Assembly: GCA_008729055.1 (NCBI GenBank)
Contig: SDUX01000011.1
Location: 286,449-350,448, forward strand
Direction: 5' to 3'
Length of the DNA stretch: 64,000 bases
Source: Pyropia haitanensis
Taxonomy: Eukaryota; Rhodophyta; Bangiophyceae; Bangiales; Bangiaceae
The translations under genes and the position numbers were made by a program. This document shows positions 49,264 to 60,521 of the stretch, piece after piece. The notes beneath the pieces were generated by a model. That model had not been told where the DNA came from. It worked only from the letters and a program-made list of their open reading frames with translations, and did not search any database. Numbering within the stretch: the stretch's first letter is position 1; every line of letters starts with the position of its first letter.

Positions 49264-52200
49264 GGACGCGCGGCGCAGGAAAGCGTCCAACACCTCAGGT
49301 GCGTTCGCAAGGTCTTGCTTGGTCAGCCAGGAGTTCTCGCTGACGTCACAGCCTTTCCACTTGACCAGGTACTGTAGTCGTCCACGGCGCTTTCGTGACC
49401 TTATGATGGAGTCGACTTCGTACTCGACAGAACCGTCCGGAAATGCCACCGGAGGCGGAACGGGAGGAAGTCGGCCATAAGGATCAGCGCGGTACGGCTT
49501 CAGCAAGCTCGCATGAAAGGCGTTGTGAACCTTGCGATCGAGCACCGCTTGGGGAAGATCCAGGCGGAACGTCACATCGTTGATACTCTCAGTGACGCGG
49601 TACGGTCCTGAGTACTTGGGCATCAGCTTGCGAGCGCCTTGGAAAGCATCTGGCATAAGGTGTTTGGTACTTAGTAGCACCAGATCGTCCACGGCGATCT
49701 TGCAAGGTCGGCGATGGCGATTTGCGTACGCCGAGCGCGCCTCATTTGCACTCTTGATGGCTGAGATGGCAGTCTCTTGAGCATGTTGGAGACCGCTTAG
49801 CCAGTCAGACACTGCAGGCATGCTTGACTCTGAGTTTTCGAGGATGTCCATTGGTACCGTCTTAGGTTCGAATCCGTAGTTCAGGAAGAAAGGGGAGTAC
49901 GTTGTAACAGCATTTGGCGACCGGTTGTAGGCTACTTCGGCAGCAACCAGAAAGAGGTCCCAATCGCCTTGGTGATGGTTGACAAAGTTTCGCAGGATTT
50001 CTTCGATCTTCTTGTTCATGATCTCAGTTTGTCCGTCGGTTTGCGGGTGGTACGCTGAAGAGGCCTTGATCTTGACCTTGAGAATCTCCGTGAGCGACTG
50101 CCAGAAGTTGGAGAAGAAAATGCGGTCCCTGTCGCAGACAACATCAGCTGGGAGTCCGTGGTGTCGATAGACGTGATCATGGTAGAGCTGAGCTGCGACT
50201 GGCGCCGTACAGTCTGGCTTCATAGGGGCGAGGCGAATCATCTTGGAGAGGCGGTCGACAACGACGTAAATCCCGTTGTGGCCTCTTGGAGTCAGAGGAA
50301 GAGGCGTGATAAAGTCCATGGAGACACTTGCCCATCGTTGGCTCGGGGGGTCCAAGGGTTTGAGGTGACCCAGAGGTGAATGGGTGCTAGCCTTGTTCCG
50401 CTGGCACAAATCACATGTTTGTACGTATCTTTGGATGTCTTTCCGCATTGTCTTCCAGTAGTACTTGGAAGAGATAACCTTGGTTGTTTTCTTGACTCCC
50501 ATGTGCCCTTGGCACGGGACATCATGGTAGTCGTGGAGTAGTCTTTGGCGTAGAGTACCGACGGGGATACACGTACGGTCACCTCGTTTCAACAACCTCA
50601 TGTGTAGCCGGTAGGGAGATACCGGGTCTTTGACTAGGTCGGCAAACTCGGGGTCCGCGTCGTACTCTTGTCTTAAGGTGGCAAGGTCTTGATCACTTTG
50701 GTTGATGGTCATGAGGTTGTTGATTTCAGTTTTCTTGGGGAGTTCTTCAATGGTCTTGGTCAGCACGCGACTAAGAAGGTCTTGATTGGGGGCGTGCTTG
50801 TCGGGAGCATCTTGTGGCTGCCTGGAAAGGGCATCAGCCACGGGGTTCGAAGTGCCCTTGATTGGGACAATCTTGAACTGGAACTGGTCCAGAAACTCCA
50901 GCCACTTGACTTGGCGATCGTTCAGCTTCTCTTGGGTGCTTAGGTATCTCAGGGACTCATGGTCGGTGTGGACCTCAAAGGGTCTTCCGTAGAGGTAGCA
51001 GCGCCAATGCCGGATAGCTTGTACGACTGCAAGCAGTTCTCTTTCACGAATGCTGTAGCGCTGCTCGTGGATGTTGAGGGTTAACGAGAAGTACGCCACT
51101 GGACGCCGTCCGCGTCCATCATCTTGCTCAAGGACTGCGCCCACAGCATACCCGCTGGCATCTGTAGACACGTAGATTGGGTATCTCTTGTCGAAAGGCC
51201 TTAGCACCGGTGCGCTTGTCGTTAGGTCCTGCAGCTGCTCAAAGGCTTTCTGGGCGTCGGGTGTCCACTCGAAGTCGACATTCCCAGTCAGCCTCGTTCG
51301 CGGCGTAGCTACGGCAGCCATGCCCTTGATGAATCTTCGATAGAAGTTGACCATACCGAGGAAAGATTGTACATCCTTTTTGCTCCTCGGTGTTGCCCAC
51401 GTACGGATGGCTTGGACCTTGTAGTCTTCCATAGAGAAGCCTTTCTCGGAGATGACGTGGCCAAGGTAGTCCACAGTAGTTCGAGCGAACTGGCACTTGC
51501 TCAGCTTGGCGTAGAGCTTGTGTTCTCGTAATTTCTCGAGTGCTAATCGTAGGTGCTTGAGGTGATCGTCGTAAGTTTCGCTGTAGACTAGGATGTCGTC
51601 GAGGTAGACACAGATGAAGTCGTACAGATAGGGTCGGAAGACATCGTTCATTAGGTTCATGAAGACCGCGGGTGCATTTGTCAGACCAAAGGGTACGACG
51701 GTGAACTCATAGAATCCGTACTTGGTTCGAACCGCCGTCAAAGGTATTGTTTCTGGGTCAAGGCGAATCTGGTGATAGCCAGAGCGGAGGTCGATCTTTG
51801 TAAAGTACTTGGCCTTTCGCAATTGGTCAAAGATGTCGTCGATGCGTGGTAGTGGGTACGCGTTCTTGATAGTAGCCTTGTTCAGGGCCCTGTAGTCGAT
51901 GCACATTCGCCAGCCACCGTCCTTCTTCGCCGCAAAGAGGACGGAAGAGCCCCACGGTGAGGTGCTTGGTTGGATGAATCCCTTCCTTATGAGGCCGGCC
52001 AGTTGAGTCTTGAGTTCTTCGAGCTCCCATTCGGCTAGTCGGTAAATTCCGCTACGACGCGGTTGGGCGTCATCGGTCAGCTTGATGCTAAATTTGTGAC
52101 TGCGCTCAGGAGGGAGTCCGTCGGGGAGCTCGTCTGGGAAGACGTCAGCGTACTCTTTGAGAATCTCTTGAACTTCTTTCTTGTCTTTGCCTTGTCCCAT

Positions 52201-52752
52201 CGTAATGGCGTTAATGTCGAAGGTGCTAGAGGGATCTTCCGACTGCAGGTAGATGGCAAAAACAGGGCACCTTTGAACGAGGTCCCGAGCAAGGCGTTGC
52301 CGACTGATCAGAGCTTCGGGCTTCTTGAGGGAGGCAGTGATAGAAATGTTCTTGTGGTTGAACTTGAAGGAGATCTTGTTTTTCTTGTTGTTGATTTTGG
52401 CGTCCTTGTCATCGCGCCACTTCTTTCCCAGGATGAGGTCGTACGCGCTCAATTCACAAACAGCAAACCGAAGTCGCTCTTGGTACGGTCCGATGTGAAT
52501 CTCAAGAGGGTCAACGGTTTCAGCAAGGACATGGGAGCGGCCATCGGGCATGCTTGCCGCGAAGTCCGTTCCTTTCGTTTTCACATGCAAGGAGGTGACG
52601 AGGCGCCTTGAGACGACGTTGATGGGAGATCCGTCGTCGAACAGCACCTTAACAACTTTTCCATTGACAGAAGCAGTAGAAAGCAGAAGCCCGAGTCGCG
52701 GGCCTTCAAATGGTGACGACATATTTTCAGGAACCGAAGGAGCGTCTTTCAC
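49261..52752 (-). CDS. Pol polyprotein of chromovirus copy A
   Basis: 1163 aa counted from a GTG at 52752; the frame is open further upstream into gag, with no ATG at its front. Domains in order: aspartic protease with FDDGSP (Asp39/40), reverse transcriptase with [12 protein letters not shown] and YLDD (383-386), RNase H from [10 protein letters not shown] (Asp531), and integrase. The integrase has an HHCC finger (His740-750, CDLC at 790-793) and a DDE core of Asp813, Asp874 and Glu910. At the C-terminus is a chromodomain ([20 protein letters not shown] with [13 protein letters not shown]). Pol should be made as a gag-pol fusion through the -1 heptamer at 52791-52797. The stop overlaps the polypurine tract. 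RT has VRTKYG where copy B has FRTKYG. All key residues are present. Confidence 0.95.
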   Translation of the reverse strand: MKDAPSVPENMSSPFEGPRLGLLLSTASVNGKVVKVLFDDGSPINVVSRRLVTSLHVKTKGTDFAASMPDGRSHVLAETVDPLEIHIGPYQERLRFAVCELSAYDLILGKKWRDDKDAKINNKKNKISFKFNHKNISITASLKKPEALISRQRLARDLVQRCPVFAIYLQSEDPSSTFDINAITMGQGKDKKEVQEILKEYADVFPDELPDGLPPERSHKFSIKLTDDAQPRRSGIYRLAEWELEELKTQLAGLIRKGFIQPSTSPWGSSVLFAAKKDGGWRMCIDYRALNKATIKNAYPLPRIDDIFDQLRKAKYFTKIDLRSGYHQIRLDPETIPLTAVRTKYGFYEFTVVPFGLTNAPAVFMNLMNDVFRPYLYDFICVYLDDILVYSETYDDHLKHLRLALEKLREHKLYAKLSKCQFARTTVDYLGHVISEKGFSMEDYKVQAIRTWATPRSKKDVQSFLGMVNFYRRFIKGMAAVATPRTRLTGNVDFEWTPDAQKAFEQLQDLTTSAPVLRPFDKRYPIYVSTDASGYAVGAVLEQDDGRGRRPVAYFSLTLNIHEQRYSIRERELLAVVQAIRHWRCYLYGRPFEVHTDHESLRYLSTQEKLNDRQVKWLEFLDQFQFKIVPIKGTSNPVADALSRQPQDAPDKHAPNQDLLSRVLTKTIEELPKKTEINNLMTINQSDQDLATLRQEYDADPEFADLVKDPVSPYRLHMRLLKRGDRTCIPVGTLRQRLLHDYHDVPCQGHMGVKKTTKVISSKYYWKTMRKDIQRYVQTCDLCQRNKASTHSPLGHLKPLDPPSQRWASVSMDFITPLPLTPRGHNGIYVVVDRLSKMIRLAPMKPDCTAPVAAQLYHDHVYRHHGLPADVVCDRDRIFFSNFWQSLTEILKVKIKASSAYHPQTDGQTEIMNKKIEEILRNFVNHHQGDWDLFLVAAEVAYNRSPNAVTTYSPFFLNYGFEPKTVPMDILENSESSMPAVSDWLSGLQHAQETAISAIKSANEARSAYANRHRRPCKIAVDDLVLLSTKHLMPDAFQGARKLMPKYSGPYRVTESINDVTFRLDLPQAVLDRKVHNAFHASLLKPYRADPYGRLPPVPPPVAFPDGSVEYEVDSIIRSRKRRGRLQYLVKWKGCDVSENSWLTKQDLANAPEVLDAFLRRAS

Positions 52753-52775
52753 AGATGTTGAGGACTGTTGCTGCT

Positions 52776-53654
52776 TCAGTTCCGCTGGCCTTTTGGGCAG
52801 TCCTTAGCCATGTGTCCTTTCTCGCGACAGCGAAGGCAGAGACCCTCGCGCATGCAGCGCTGGCGTTCGTCTGGCGTCAGCTTTTCGATCTTGATGCTGG
52901 AAATGTCCATCGGGACAACGCCCATCGTCGGTGGCTTGCCAGAAGTGCTGTTAACATTGCTGGTGATACGGGACACTCCAGCCTTGGCCGCTTCCACGCG
53001 CAGGGCGTCCGTCATCAGTGATTCAAGATCGGTGTACGTCTTGAGGCACAGTGCCTGCCAGATGTCGCGCTTCAGGCCTCGGCTATAGCGGTCGATCTTT
53101 TCCGCTTCGGTGATGTCCGGGATGTCCAAGAGGACGCTCAGGAAAGTCCTGTTGAACGTCCCGACGTCCTTGATTTGGCGCCATGAGTGCAGCTTGTCCC
53201 GCGCCGCCTGCGTCTTGTTCAGAGGGCTGAAGCGACGGATGAGCGCAGCCCGAAAGGTAGCCCAGTCGGGGACCGCCGTCGTCCGACTGTAGGTATGCCA
53301 CCAGGTGAACGCTTCACCGTCCAGGTAGGTGCAGGCGATCCGACACGCTTCGTCAGGGTCAGTCAGTCGCACATATGAGTCCATGTGCGAGCACCATGCT
53401 TCAATTGTCCCGGGCTTGCCAGAGAACAGCGCGGGCTTATTCGGCCTCGCAGTCGTCGCGCCTCCACTTGAGGCCTTAGCCTTGGCGTCGGACAGCTGTT
53501 TCTTGGCGTCCGCCAATTCAACCTTATGAGCCTCGAGCTCGGCGCTCATCTGCGAGACGAACGCTGTAAGTTGATTCCATGACTCCGCGGAGGGTGCGGT
53601 TGAGGCCGTTCCCGGATTAATCGGGCTTACAGTCGCAGGATTCGGGGGGTCCAT
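52776..53654 (-). CDS. Gag of chromovirus copy A
   Basis: The ATG at 53654 ([11 protein letters not shown]) gives 292 aa. A coiled-coil-like segment ([19 protein letters not shown]) precedes the retrotransposon gag core ([34 protein letters not shown], and [17 protein letters not shown] with FLSVLLDI). The C-terminus has a CCHC zinc knuckle, [14 protein letters not shown]. It forms the particle and binds element RNA. It ends at TGA (52776), 15 nt after the CCCAAAA heptamer, so most ribosomes would stop here and some would enter pol. The open frame extends upstream to 53795, but only from GTG. Confidence 0.9.
   Translation of the reverse strand: MDPPNPATVSPINPGTASTAPSAESWNQLTAFVSQMSAELEAHKVELADAKKQLSDAKAKASSGGATTARPNKPALFSGKPGTIEAWCSHMDSYVRLTDPDEACRIACTYLDGEAFTWWHTYSRTTAVPDWATFRAALIRRFSPLNKTQAARDKLHSWRQIKDVGTFNRTFLSVLLDIPDITEAEKIDRYSRGLKRDIWQALCLKTYTDLESLMTDALRVEAAKAGVSRITSNVNSTSGKPPTMGVVPMDISSIKIEKLTPDERQRCMREGLCLRCREKGHMAKDCPKGQRN
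52791..52797 (-). promoter_or_regulatory. Candidate -1 frameshift heptamer in copy A
   Basis: On the minus strand C CCA AAA is in the gag frame (TGC CCA AAA GGC), a canonical X XXY YYZ slippery site. It is followed by the gag stop 15 nt later, and pol lies in the -1 frame and is open across it. A downstream stimulatory structure was not evaluated. Confidence 0.6.
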
Positions 53655-54018
53655 TGCGTCCTGGGTGAGGTCCGCAACAATCAAATTAACCCAACAGATC
53701 CGGTTTGACTTACTCCGGCAGAGCACGGGGCAAGTCTTACAAGATGTGCAAGTTAATTTGACCAAGCAAAATAGTGCTGCACTAGCTCTGGACAAGCGTG
53801 GCCGTCGTGGCTACCACGTTTCCAAAGATGGACAACACTATTTGATGGGTCACAAGCGATGCGATGAAGCAGAATTCGAAGACTCAAATCACGCAATCGG
53901 ATTTTCCCGCCGGCCGCCGCGCACGGGCCCGAGTCGGGTCGTGCCGGATTTCCACGCGGGGGGATCAAAGGGGGAAAATCGCGTCTCTTGCACAGATCCT
54001 GGGGGGTGTTGCGAAGTG

Positions 54019-54657
54019 TCAGTCGGTGCGGCGCGCCAGCGTGCGGTGGTGATCCTTGCCACGCTGGTGGCGTTCGAAGTGCTCGACCGTCTCAAATTCG
54101 CGATCGCACACGTCGCAACGAGGGCGGGTCGCTGGACGGTTGACCGTATTGCGGTGGCGCCGCGACCAGCGATGGTCGCGCAGCACTGTCAGGCTGTTGC
54201 AACGCACACCGCACGGCTTGCAAACGTATTTGCCCTTGGGGATGGTCTTGGCGATCCGGCGCTGCTCTCGCTGCTCTGCTGCGCGCGCGGTCGTCGGTCG
54301 GATGTGGCCGATTCGTGGGGCCGGCGGCGCGATGTAGCGCCGGGCCGGATCCTGCGCGGGCAGCAGCAGGCGCCGGTTGGCTGGGACCGCCGGTCCTGAC
54401 GTGGCCGGGCCCTTACCCTTGCGCGAGAGGGGGGGCTTGGATGCGGCTGGCGCCGCCGATGCGGCCGTCGCCGCCACAGAGGATGACGTGGATGCGCCCG
54501 CCGGGGTGCCACGTGCCGCCGCGGTGTCGCGCGCCGCCGCGGTGCCGCGCGCCGCCGGGGTGCCGCGCGCCGTCGGGGGGCGCGCCGTCGCCGCCGAGGA
54601 AGTCGGGGCGTCCGCCAACGCCGAGGAAGAAAATTCCGAACCTGATTTGGCACTCAC
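54019..54657 (-). CDS. Accessory ORF with two C2H2 zinc fingers, upstream of gag (copy A)
   Basis: A 212-aa frame lies between the 5' LTR and gag on the coding strand. The N-terminal ~100 residues are Ala/Thr/Pro-rich with imperfect hexapeptide repeats (RGTPAA, RGTAAA, RDTAAA). A basic stretch follows, then two fingers with identical spacing C-x2-C-x12-H-x5-H: Cys146/149, His162/168 and Cys181/184, His197/203. This is the spacing of U1/JAZ/matrin-type fingers, which often bind double-stranded RNA or DNA. Apart from the initial GTG (54657) no in-frame ATG exists. GTGAGT there also looks like a splice donor, so the true start may be non-ATG or supplied by splicing. The same ORF is intact in copy B. 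No standard gypsy element gene corresponds to it. Confidence 0.7.
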   Translation of the reverse strand: MSAKSGSEFSSSALADAPTSSAATARPPTARGTPAARGTAAARDTAAARGTPAGASTSSSVAATAASAAPAASKPPLSRKGKGPATSGPAVPANRRLLLPAQDPARRYIAPPAPRIGHIRPTTARAAEQREQRRIAKTIPKGKYVCKPCGVRCNSLTVLRDHRWSRRHRNTVNRPATRPRCDVCDREFETVEHFERHQRGKDHHRTLARRTD

Positions 54658-54876
54658 TGGGTTTCGACAATCAGTCGACCAAAAGAAAAAAAACCGTGAC
54701 AGGGGCCACCAGGGCAGTGTCAGGGCAGTGTTCTTTCGGTGTGATTCGTGGAACCCGCTGCGTTCGTATTACAATGCCCGAGGCACGCCGAACACAGGGG
54801 GCAGCACGAGTGCACAAACACAGGGAGGGCCAAATCCAGGACGGAATCGCAACGTCACCGCCAAGAGGAAGTCAAA

Positions 54877-54892
54877 CTACCTGAAGCTACCA
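54877..54892 (-). promoter_or_regulatory. Primer-binding-like site, copy A
   Basis: On the minus strand TGGTAGCTTCAGGTAG starts two bases after the 5' LTR end (CCTCACA). TGG is complementary to a tRNA CCA end. The particular tRNA was not identified. Confidence 0.55.
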
Positions 54893-54894
54893 CA

Positions 54895-55753
54895 TGTGAG
54901 GCACCACCCACACACGGGCAGCCCTCAACGTACTGGCGCCGGTGTCAGCAACCCGTGCACCAATGAGGATGCCGGGCGCGGGGAAGGTGACGGGTGGGAT
55001 GACGGTGATGGGGGTGGGGAAGAGGATGGGCGTGACGTCGGTGAGGGTCGAGGGGGTCGAAGGTAAAGGAGGTCTTTGTGTCTCTGTCTGTGGTTGTTCC
55101 CCCGAGGTCTCTCCCGGTGGCGCCCACACTCACGCATTATATACCCCCAGGGGGGCACCCAGGGTGCCCCAAAGCATGCGATTGCCCGTCGTGCCGGTGG
55201 ACGGCACCAAAGCTCTCAAAACAAAGCATGGGCTCTCAGAACAAAGCAAGGGTGGGCGTGTGCGCCCCAAGGCGCCCCACCAGAAAGCCCCAAACGGGGG
55301 GGGGACGGTGTGCGGCGCTCGTAGCGCCGCGCGGCTGGCCCACGCGCCATTCGACCCGAAAAGCCTCAGAGGCGTGTAAGCAGACGCCAGTCTTCGGGTC
55401 GAATATCCCCGTGGGTCAGCAAGTCTTGTCGCTCCCATTGGTCCACGGGGAGATTGTTCCGGCTTGCTGACGCGTCAGAGATGTGGCTCGTCTTTTGGTC
55501 CGTTAGTCCGTTGATCCGTTGGAGACTGTACCCGTCGGCAGATGAGTCAGGGTAGTGTCGGTTAGCCAATCCGCGGCTCCCGTGCTGACCGTCCGTTAGT
55601 AGTAGATTATCGGACGGACACCGCGGCATGCCCCAGATTACTTTGGAGTTGATGCGTCTTGGAAGGAGTTGGCTGAGAAGGACAGGGAAGGAGAGGCCCC
55701 AGTCCTTATCCCCTAGGCTCCAGTCTTGGGGATTTAAGGGGCATATCCTTACA
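54895..55753 (-). repeat. LTR 2, shared by copies A and B
   Basis: 859 bp. It is the 5' LTR of copy A and, because it directly abuts the polypurine tract of copy B, also its 3' LTR. It is almost identical to LTR 3. The TATA-like motif is at 55137-55143. Confidence 0.95.
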
Positions 55754-55764
55754 CCTCCCCCCCC

Positions 55765-57216
55765 TTAGGACGCGTGGCGCAGGAAAGCGTCCAACACCTC
55801 AGGTGCGTTCGCAAGGTCTTGCTTGGTCAGCCAGGAGTTCTCGCTGACGTCACAGCCTTTCCACTTGACCAGGTACTGTAGTCGTCCACGGCGCTTTCGT
55901 GACCTTATGATGGAGTCGACTTCGTACTCGACAGAACCGTCCGGAAATGCCACCGGAGGCGGAACGGGAGGAAGTCGGCCATAAGGATCAGCGCGGTACG
56001 GCTTCAGCAAGCTCGCATGAAAGGCGTTGTGAACCTTGCGATCGAGCACCGCTTGGGGAAGATCCAGGCGGAACGTCACATCGTTGATACTCTCAGTGAC
56101 GCGGTACGGTCCTGAGTACTTGGGCATCAGCTTGCGAGCGCCTTGGAAAGCATCTGGCATAAGGTGTTTGGTACTTAGTAGCACCAGATCGTCCACGGCG
56201 ATCTTGCAAGGTCGGCGATGGCGATTTGCGTACGCCGAGCGCGCCTCATTTGCACTCTTGATGGCTGAGATGGCAGTCTCTTGAGCATGTTGGAGACCGC
56301 TTAGCCAGTCAGACACTGCAGGCATGCTTGACTCTGAGTTTTCGAGGATGTCCATTGGTACCGTCTTAGGTTCGAATCCGTAGTTCAGGAAGAAAGGGGA
56401 GTACGTTGTAACAGCATTTGGCGACCGGTTGTAGGCTACTTCGGCAGCAACCAGAAAGAGGTCCCAATCGCCTTGGTGATGGTTGACAAAGTTTCGCAGG
56501 ATTTCTTCGATCTTCTTGTTCATGATCTCAGTTTGTCCGTCGGTTTGCGGGTGGTACGCTGAAGAGGCCTTGATCTTGACCTTGAGAATCTCCGTGAGCG
56601 ACTGCCAGAAGTTGGAGAAGAAAATGCGGTCCCTGTCGCAGACAACATTAGCTGGGAGTCCGTGGTGTCGATAGACGTGATCATGGTAGAGCTGAGCTGC
56701 GACTGGCGCCGTACAGTCTGGCTTCATAGGGGCGAGGCGAATCATCTTGGAGAGGCGGTCGACAACGACGTAAATCCCGTTGTGGCCTCTTGGAGTCAGA
56801 GGAAGAGGCGTGATAAAGTCCATGGAGACACTTGCCCATCGTTGGCTCGGGGGGTCCAAGGGTTTGAGGTGACCCAGAGGTGAATGGGTGCTAGCCTTGT
56901 TCCGCTGGCACAAATCACATGTTTGTACGTATCTTTGGATGTCTTTCCGCATTGTCTTCCAGTAGTACTTGGAAGAGATAACCTTGGTTGTTTTCTTGAC
57001 TCCCATGTGCCCTTGGCACGGGACATCATGGTAGTCGTGGAGTAGTCTTTGGCGTAGAGTACCGACGGGGATACACGTACGGTCACCTCGTTTCAACAAC
57101 CTCATGTGTAGCCGGTAGGGAGATACCGGGTCTTTGACTAGGTCGGCAAACTCGGGGTCCGCGTCGTACTCTTGTCTTAAGGTGGCAAGGTCTTGATCAC
57201 TTTGGTTGATGGTCAT
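55765..57216 (-). CDS. Integrase-chromodomain part of pol, copy B (after frameshift)
   Basis: A 483-aa frame opens with an ATG that is an internal Met of pol ([10 protein letters not shown]). It contains the HHCC finger (CDLCQRNK), the full DDE integrase core ([25 protein letters not shown]) and the chromodomain ([14 protein letters not shown]). Its amino-acid sequence is nearly identical to copy A (for example LPANVV in place of LPADVV, and a C-terminal RHAS in place of RRAS). It is separated from RT-RNase H by the one-base deletion, so this copy cannot make a normal pol polyprotein, although it could be mobilised in trans. Confidence 0.9.
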   Translation of the reverse strand: MTINQSDQDLATLRQEYDADPEFADLVKDPVSPYRLHMRLLKRGDRTCIPVGTLRQRLLHDYHDVPCQGHMGVKKTTKVISSKYYWKTMRKDIQRYVQTCDLCQRNKASTHSPLGHLKPLDPPSQRWASVSMDFITPLPLTPRGHNGIYVVVDRLSKMIRLAPMKPDCTAPVAAQLYHDHVYRHHGLPANVVCDRDRIFFSNFWQSLTEILKVKIKASSAYHPQTDGQTEIMNKKIEEILRNFVNHHQGDWDLFLVAAEVAYNRSPNAVTTYSPFFLNYGFEPKTVPMDILENSESSMPAVSDWLSGLQHAQETAISAIKSANEARSAYANRHRRPCKIAVDDLVLLSTKHLMPDAFQGARKLMPKYSGPYRVTESINDVTFRLDLPQAVLDRKVHNAFHASLLKPYRADPYGRLPPVPPPVAFPDGSVEYEVDSIIRSRKRRGRLQYLVKWKGCDVSENSWLTKQDLANAPEVLDAFLRHAS

Positions 57217-59255
57217 GAGGTTGTTGATTTCAGTTTTTTGGGGAGTTCTTCAATGGTCTTGGTCAGCACGCGACTAAGAAGGTCTTGATTGGGGGCGTGC
57301 TTGTCGGGAGCATCTTGTGGCTGCCTGGAAAGGGCATCAGCCACGGGGTTCGAAGTGCCCTTGATTGGGACAATCTTGAACTGGAACTGGTCCAGAAACT
57401 CCAGCCACTTGACTTGGCGATCGTTCAGCTTCTCTTGGGTGCTTAGGTATCTCAGGGACTCATGGTCGGTGTGGACCTCAAAGGGTCTTCCGTAGAGGTA
57501 GCAGCGCCAATGCCGGATAGCTTGTACGACTGCAAGCAGTTCTCTTTCACGAATGCTGTAGCGCTGCTCGTGGATGTTGAGGGTTAACGAGAAGTACGCC
57601 ACTGGACGCCGTCCGCGTCCATCATCTTGCTCAAGGACTGCGCCCACAGCATACCCGCTGGCATCTGTAGACACGTAGATTGGGTATCTCTTGTCGAAAG
57701 GCCTTAGCACCGGTGCGCTTGTCGTTAGGTCCTGCAGCTGCTCAAAGGCTTTCTGGGCGTCGGGTGTCCACTCGAAGTCGACATTCCCAGTCAGCCTCGT
57801 TAGCGGCGTAGCTACGGCAGCCATTCCCTTGATGAATCTTCGATAGAAGTTGACCATACCGAGGAAAGATTGTACATCCTTTTTGCTCCTCGGTGTTGCC
57901 CACGTACGGATGGCTTGGACCTTGTAGTCTTCCATAGAGAAGCCTTTCTCGGAGATGACGTGGCCAAGGTAGTCCACAGTAGTTCGAGCGAACTGGCACT
58001 TGCTCAGCTTGGCGTAGAGCTTGTGTTCTCGTAATTTCTCGAGTGCTAATCGTAGGTGCTTGAGGTGATCGTCGTAAGTTTCGCTGTAGACTAGGATGTC
58101 GTCGAGGTAGACACAGATGAAGTCGTACAGATAGGGTCGGAAGACATCGTTCATTAGGTTCATGAAGACCGCGGGTGCATTTGTCAGACCAAAGGGTACG
58201 ACGGTGAACTCATAGAATCCGTACTTGGTTCGAAACGCCGTCAAAGGTATTGTTTCTGGGTCAAGGCGAATCTGGTGATAGCCAGAGCGGAGGTCGATCT
58301 TTGTAAAGTACTTGGCCTTTCGCAGTTGGTCAAAGATGTCGTCGATGCGTGGTAGTGGGTACGCGTTCTTGATAGTAGCCTTGTTCAGGGCCCTGTAGTC
58401 GATGCACATTCGCCAGCCACCGTCCTTTTTCGCCGCAAAGAGGACGGAAGAGCCCCACGGTGAGGTGCTTGGTTGGATGAATCCCTTCCTTATGAGGCCG
58501 GCCAGTTGAGTCTTGAGTTCTTCGAGCTCCCATTCGGCTAGTCGGTAAATTCCGCTACGACGCGGTTGGGCGTCATCGGTCAGCTTGATGCTAAATTTGT
58601 GACTGCGCTCAGGAGGGAGTCCGTCGGGGAGCTCGTCTGGGAAGACGTCAGCGTACTCTTTGAGAATCTCTTGAACTTCTTTCTTGTCTTCGCCTTGTCC
58701 CATCGTAATGGCGTTAATGTCGAAGGTGCTAGAGGGATCTTCCGACTGCAGGTAGATGGCAAAAACAGGGCACCTTTGAACGAGGTCCCGAGCAAGGCGT
58801 TGCCGACTGATCAGAGCTTCGGGCTTCTTGAGGGAGGCAGTGATAGAAATGTTCTTGTGGTTGAACTTGAAGGAGATCTTGTTTTTTTTGTTGTTGATTT
58901 TGGCGTCCTTGTCATCGCGCCACTTCTTTCCCAGGATGAGGTCGTACGCGCTCAATTCACAAACAGCAAACCGAAGTCGCTCTTGGTACGGTCCGATGTG
59001 AATCTCAAGAGGGTCAACGGTTTCAGCGAGGACATGGGAGCGGCCATCGGGCATGCTTGCCGCGAAGTCCGTTCCTTTCGTTTTCACATGCAAGGAGGTA
59101 ACGAGGCGCCTTGAGACGACGTTGATGGGAGATCCGTCGTCGAACAGCACCTTAACAGCTTTTCCATTGACAGAAGCAGTAGAAAGCAGAAGCCCGAGTC
59201 GCGGGCCTTCAAATGGTGACGAAATATTTTCAGGAACCGAAGGAGCGTCTTTCAC
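57213..59255 (-). CDS. Protease-RT-RNase H part of pol, copy B (truncated by frameshift)
   Basis: 680 aa counted from a GTG, with protease [18 protein letters not shown] and YLDD, and RNase [11 protein letters not shown]. After LPKK the frame leaves the pol sequence and stops within a few codons, because six T's (57234-57239) replace TTTTCTT of copy A. All catalytic residues up to RNase H are retained. Like copy A, it lies in the -1 frame relative to gag. Confidence 0.9.
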   Translation of the reverse strand: MKDAPSVPENISSPFEGPRLGLLLSTASVNGKAVKVLFDDGSPINVVSRRLVTSLHVKTKGTDFAASMPDGRSHVLAETVDPLEIHIGPYQERLRFAVCELSAYDLILGKKWRDDKDAKINNKKNKISFKFNHKNISITASLKKPEALISRQRLARDLVQRCPVFAIYLQSEDPSSTFDINAITMGQGEDKKEVQEILKEYADVFPDELPDGLPPERSHKFSIKLTDDAQPRRSGIYRLAEWELEELKTQLAGLIRKGFIQPSTSPWGSSVLFAAKKDGGWRMCIDYRALNKATIKNAYPLPRIDDIFDQLRKAKYFTKIDLRSGYHQIRLDPETIPLTAFRTKYGFYEFTVVPFGLTNAPAVFMNLMNDVFRPYLYDFICVYLDDILVYSETYDDHLKHLRLALEKLREHKLYAKLSKCQFARTTVDYLGHVISEKGFSMEDYKVQAIRTWATPRSKKDVQSFLGMVNFYRRFIKGMAAVATPLTRLTGNVDFEWTPDAQKAFEQLQDLTTSAPVLRPFDKRYPIYVSTDASGYAVGAVLEQDDGRGRRPVAYFSLTLNIHEQRYSIRERELLAVVQAIRHWRCYLYGRPFEVHTDHESLRYLSTQEKLNDRQVKWLEFLDQFQFKIVPIKGTSNPVADALSRQPQDAPDKHAPNQDLLSRVLTKTIEELPKKLKSTTS

Positions 59256-59278
59256 AGATGTTGAGGATTGTTGCTGCT

Positions 59279-60157
59279 TCAGTTCCGCTGGCCTTTTGGG
59301 CAGTCCTTAGCCATGTGTCCTTTCTCGCGACAGCGAAGGCAGAGACCCTCGCGCATGCAGCGCTGGCGTTCGTCTGGCGTCAGCTTTTCGATCTTGATGC
59401 TGGAAATGTCCATCGGGACAACGCCCATCGTCGGTGGCTTGCCAGAAGTGCTGTTAACATTGCTGGTGATACGGGACACTCCAGCCTTGGCCGCTTCCAC
59501 GCGCAGGGCGTCCGTCATCAGTGATTCAAGATCGGTGTACGTCTTGAGGCACAGTGCCTGCCAGATGTCGCGCTTCAGGCCTCGGCTATAGCGGTCGATC
59601 TTTTCCGCTTCGGTGATGTCCGGGATGTCCAAGAGGACGCTCAGGAAAGTCCTGTTGAACGTCCCGACGTCCTTGATTTGGCGCCATGAGTGCAGCTTGT
59701 CCCGCGCCGCCTGCGTCTTGTTCAGAGGGCTGAAGCGACGGATGAGCGCAGCCCGAAAGGTAGCCCAGTCGGGGACCGCCGTCGTCCGACTGTAGGTATG
59801 CCACCAGGTGAACGCTTCACCGTCCAGGTAGGTGCAGGCGATCCGACACGCTTCGTCAGGGTCAGTCAGTCGCACATATGAGTCCATGTGCGAGCACCAT
59901 GCTTCAATTGTCCCGGGCTTGCCAGAGAACAGCGCGGGCTTATTCGGCCTCGCAGTCGTCGCGCCTCCACTCGAGGCCTTAGCCTTGGCGTCGGACAGCT
60001 GTTTCTTGGCGTCCGCCAATTCAACCTTATGAGCCTCGAGCTCGGCGCTCATCTGCGAGACGAACGCTGTAAGTTGATTCCATGACTCCGCGGAGGGTGC
60101 GGTTGAGGCCGTTCCCGGATTAATCGGGCTTACAGTCGCAGGATTCGGGGGGTCCAT
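59279..60157 (-). CDS. Gag of chromovirus copy B
   Basis: The ATG at 60157 gives 292 aa, apparently identical to the copy A gag, including the coiled-coil-like segment and the CCHC knuckle [14 protein letters not shown]. It ends at TGA (59279). The CCCAAAA heptamer is at 59294-59300. Preservation of gag next to a broken pol fits a very recent duplication or insertion. Confidence 0.9.
   Translation of the reverse strand: MDPPNPATVSPINPGTASTAPSAESWNQLTAFVSQMSAELEAHKVELADAKKQLSDAKAKASSGGATTARPNKPALFSGKPGTIEAWCSHMDSYVRLTDPDEACRIACTYLDGEAFTWWHTYSRTTAVPDWATFRAALIRRFSPLNKTQAARDKLHSWRQIKDVGTFNRTFLSVLLDIPDITEAEKIDRYSRGLKRDIWQALCLKTYTDLESLMTDALRVEAAKAGVSRITSNVNSTSGKPPTMGVVPMDISSIKIEKLTPDERQRCMREGLCLRCREKGHMAKDCPKGQRN
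59294..59300 (-). promoter_or_regulatory. Candidate -1 frameshift heptamer in copy B
   Basis: The same C CCA AAA in gag frame as in copy A, 15 nt before the gag stop. Confidence 0.6.
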
Positions 60158-60521
60158 TGCGTCCTGGGTGAGGTCCGCAACAATCAAATTAACCCAACAG
60201 ATCCGGTTTGACTTACTCCGGCAGAGCACGGGGCAAGTCTTACAAGATGTGCAAGTTAATTTGACCAAGCAAAATAGTGCTGCACTAGCTCTGGACAAGC
60301 GTGGCCGTCGTGGCTACCACGTTTCCAAAGATGGACAACACTATTTGATGGGTCACAAGCGATGCGATGAAGCAAAATTCGAAGACTCAAATCACGCAAT
60401 CGGATTTTCCCGCCGGCCGCCGCGCTCGGGCCCGAGTCGGGTCGTGCCGGATTTCCACGCGGGGGGATCAAAGGGGGAAAATCGCGTCTCTTGCACAGAT
60501 CCTGGGGGGTGTTGCGAGGTG

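Larger units (their letters stand above)
48389..55753 (-). mobile_element. Ty3/gypsy chromovirus, copy A (intact pol)
   Basis: LTRs lie at 48389-49249 (3' LTR on the coding strand) and 54895-55753 (5' LTR), around a 5645-bp internal region. Termini are TGTGAGG...CTTACA on the + strand, i.e. TG...CA in either orientation. In coding order the internal region has a PBS-like TGG site, a two-zinc-finger ORF, gag, pol in the -1 frame, and a polypurine tract touching the 3' LTR. The integrase-chromodomain order identifies a chromovirus. Its 5' LTR is shared with copy B. Near-identity of the LTRs indicates recent activity. Confidence 0.95.
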
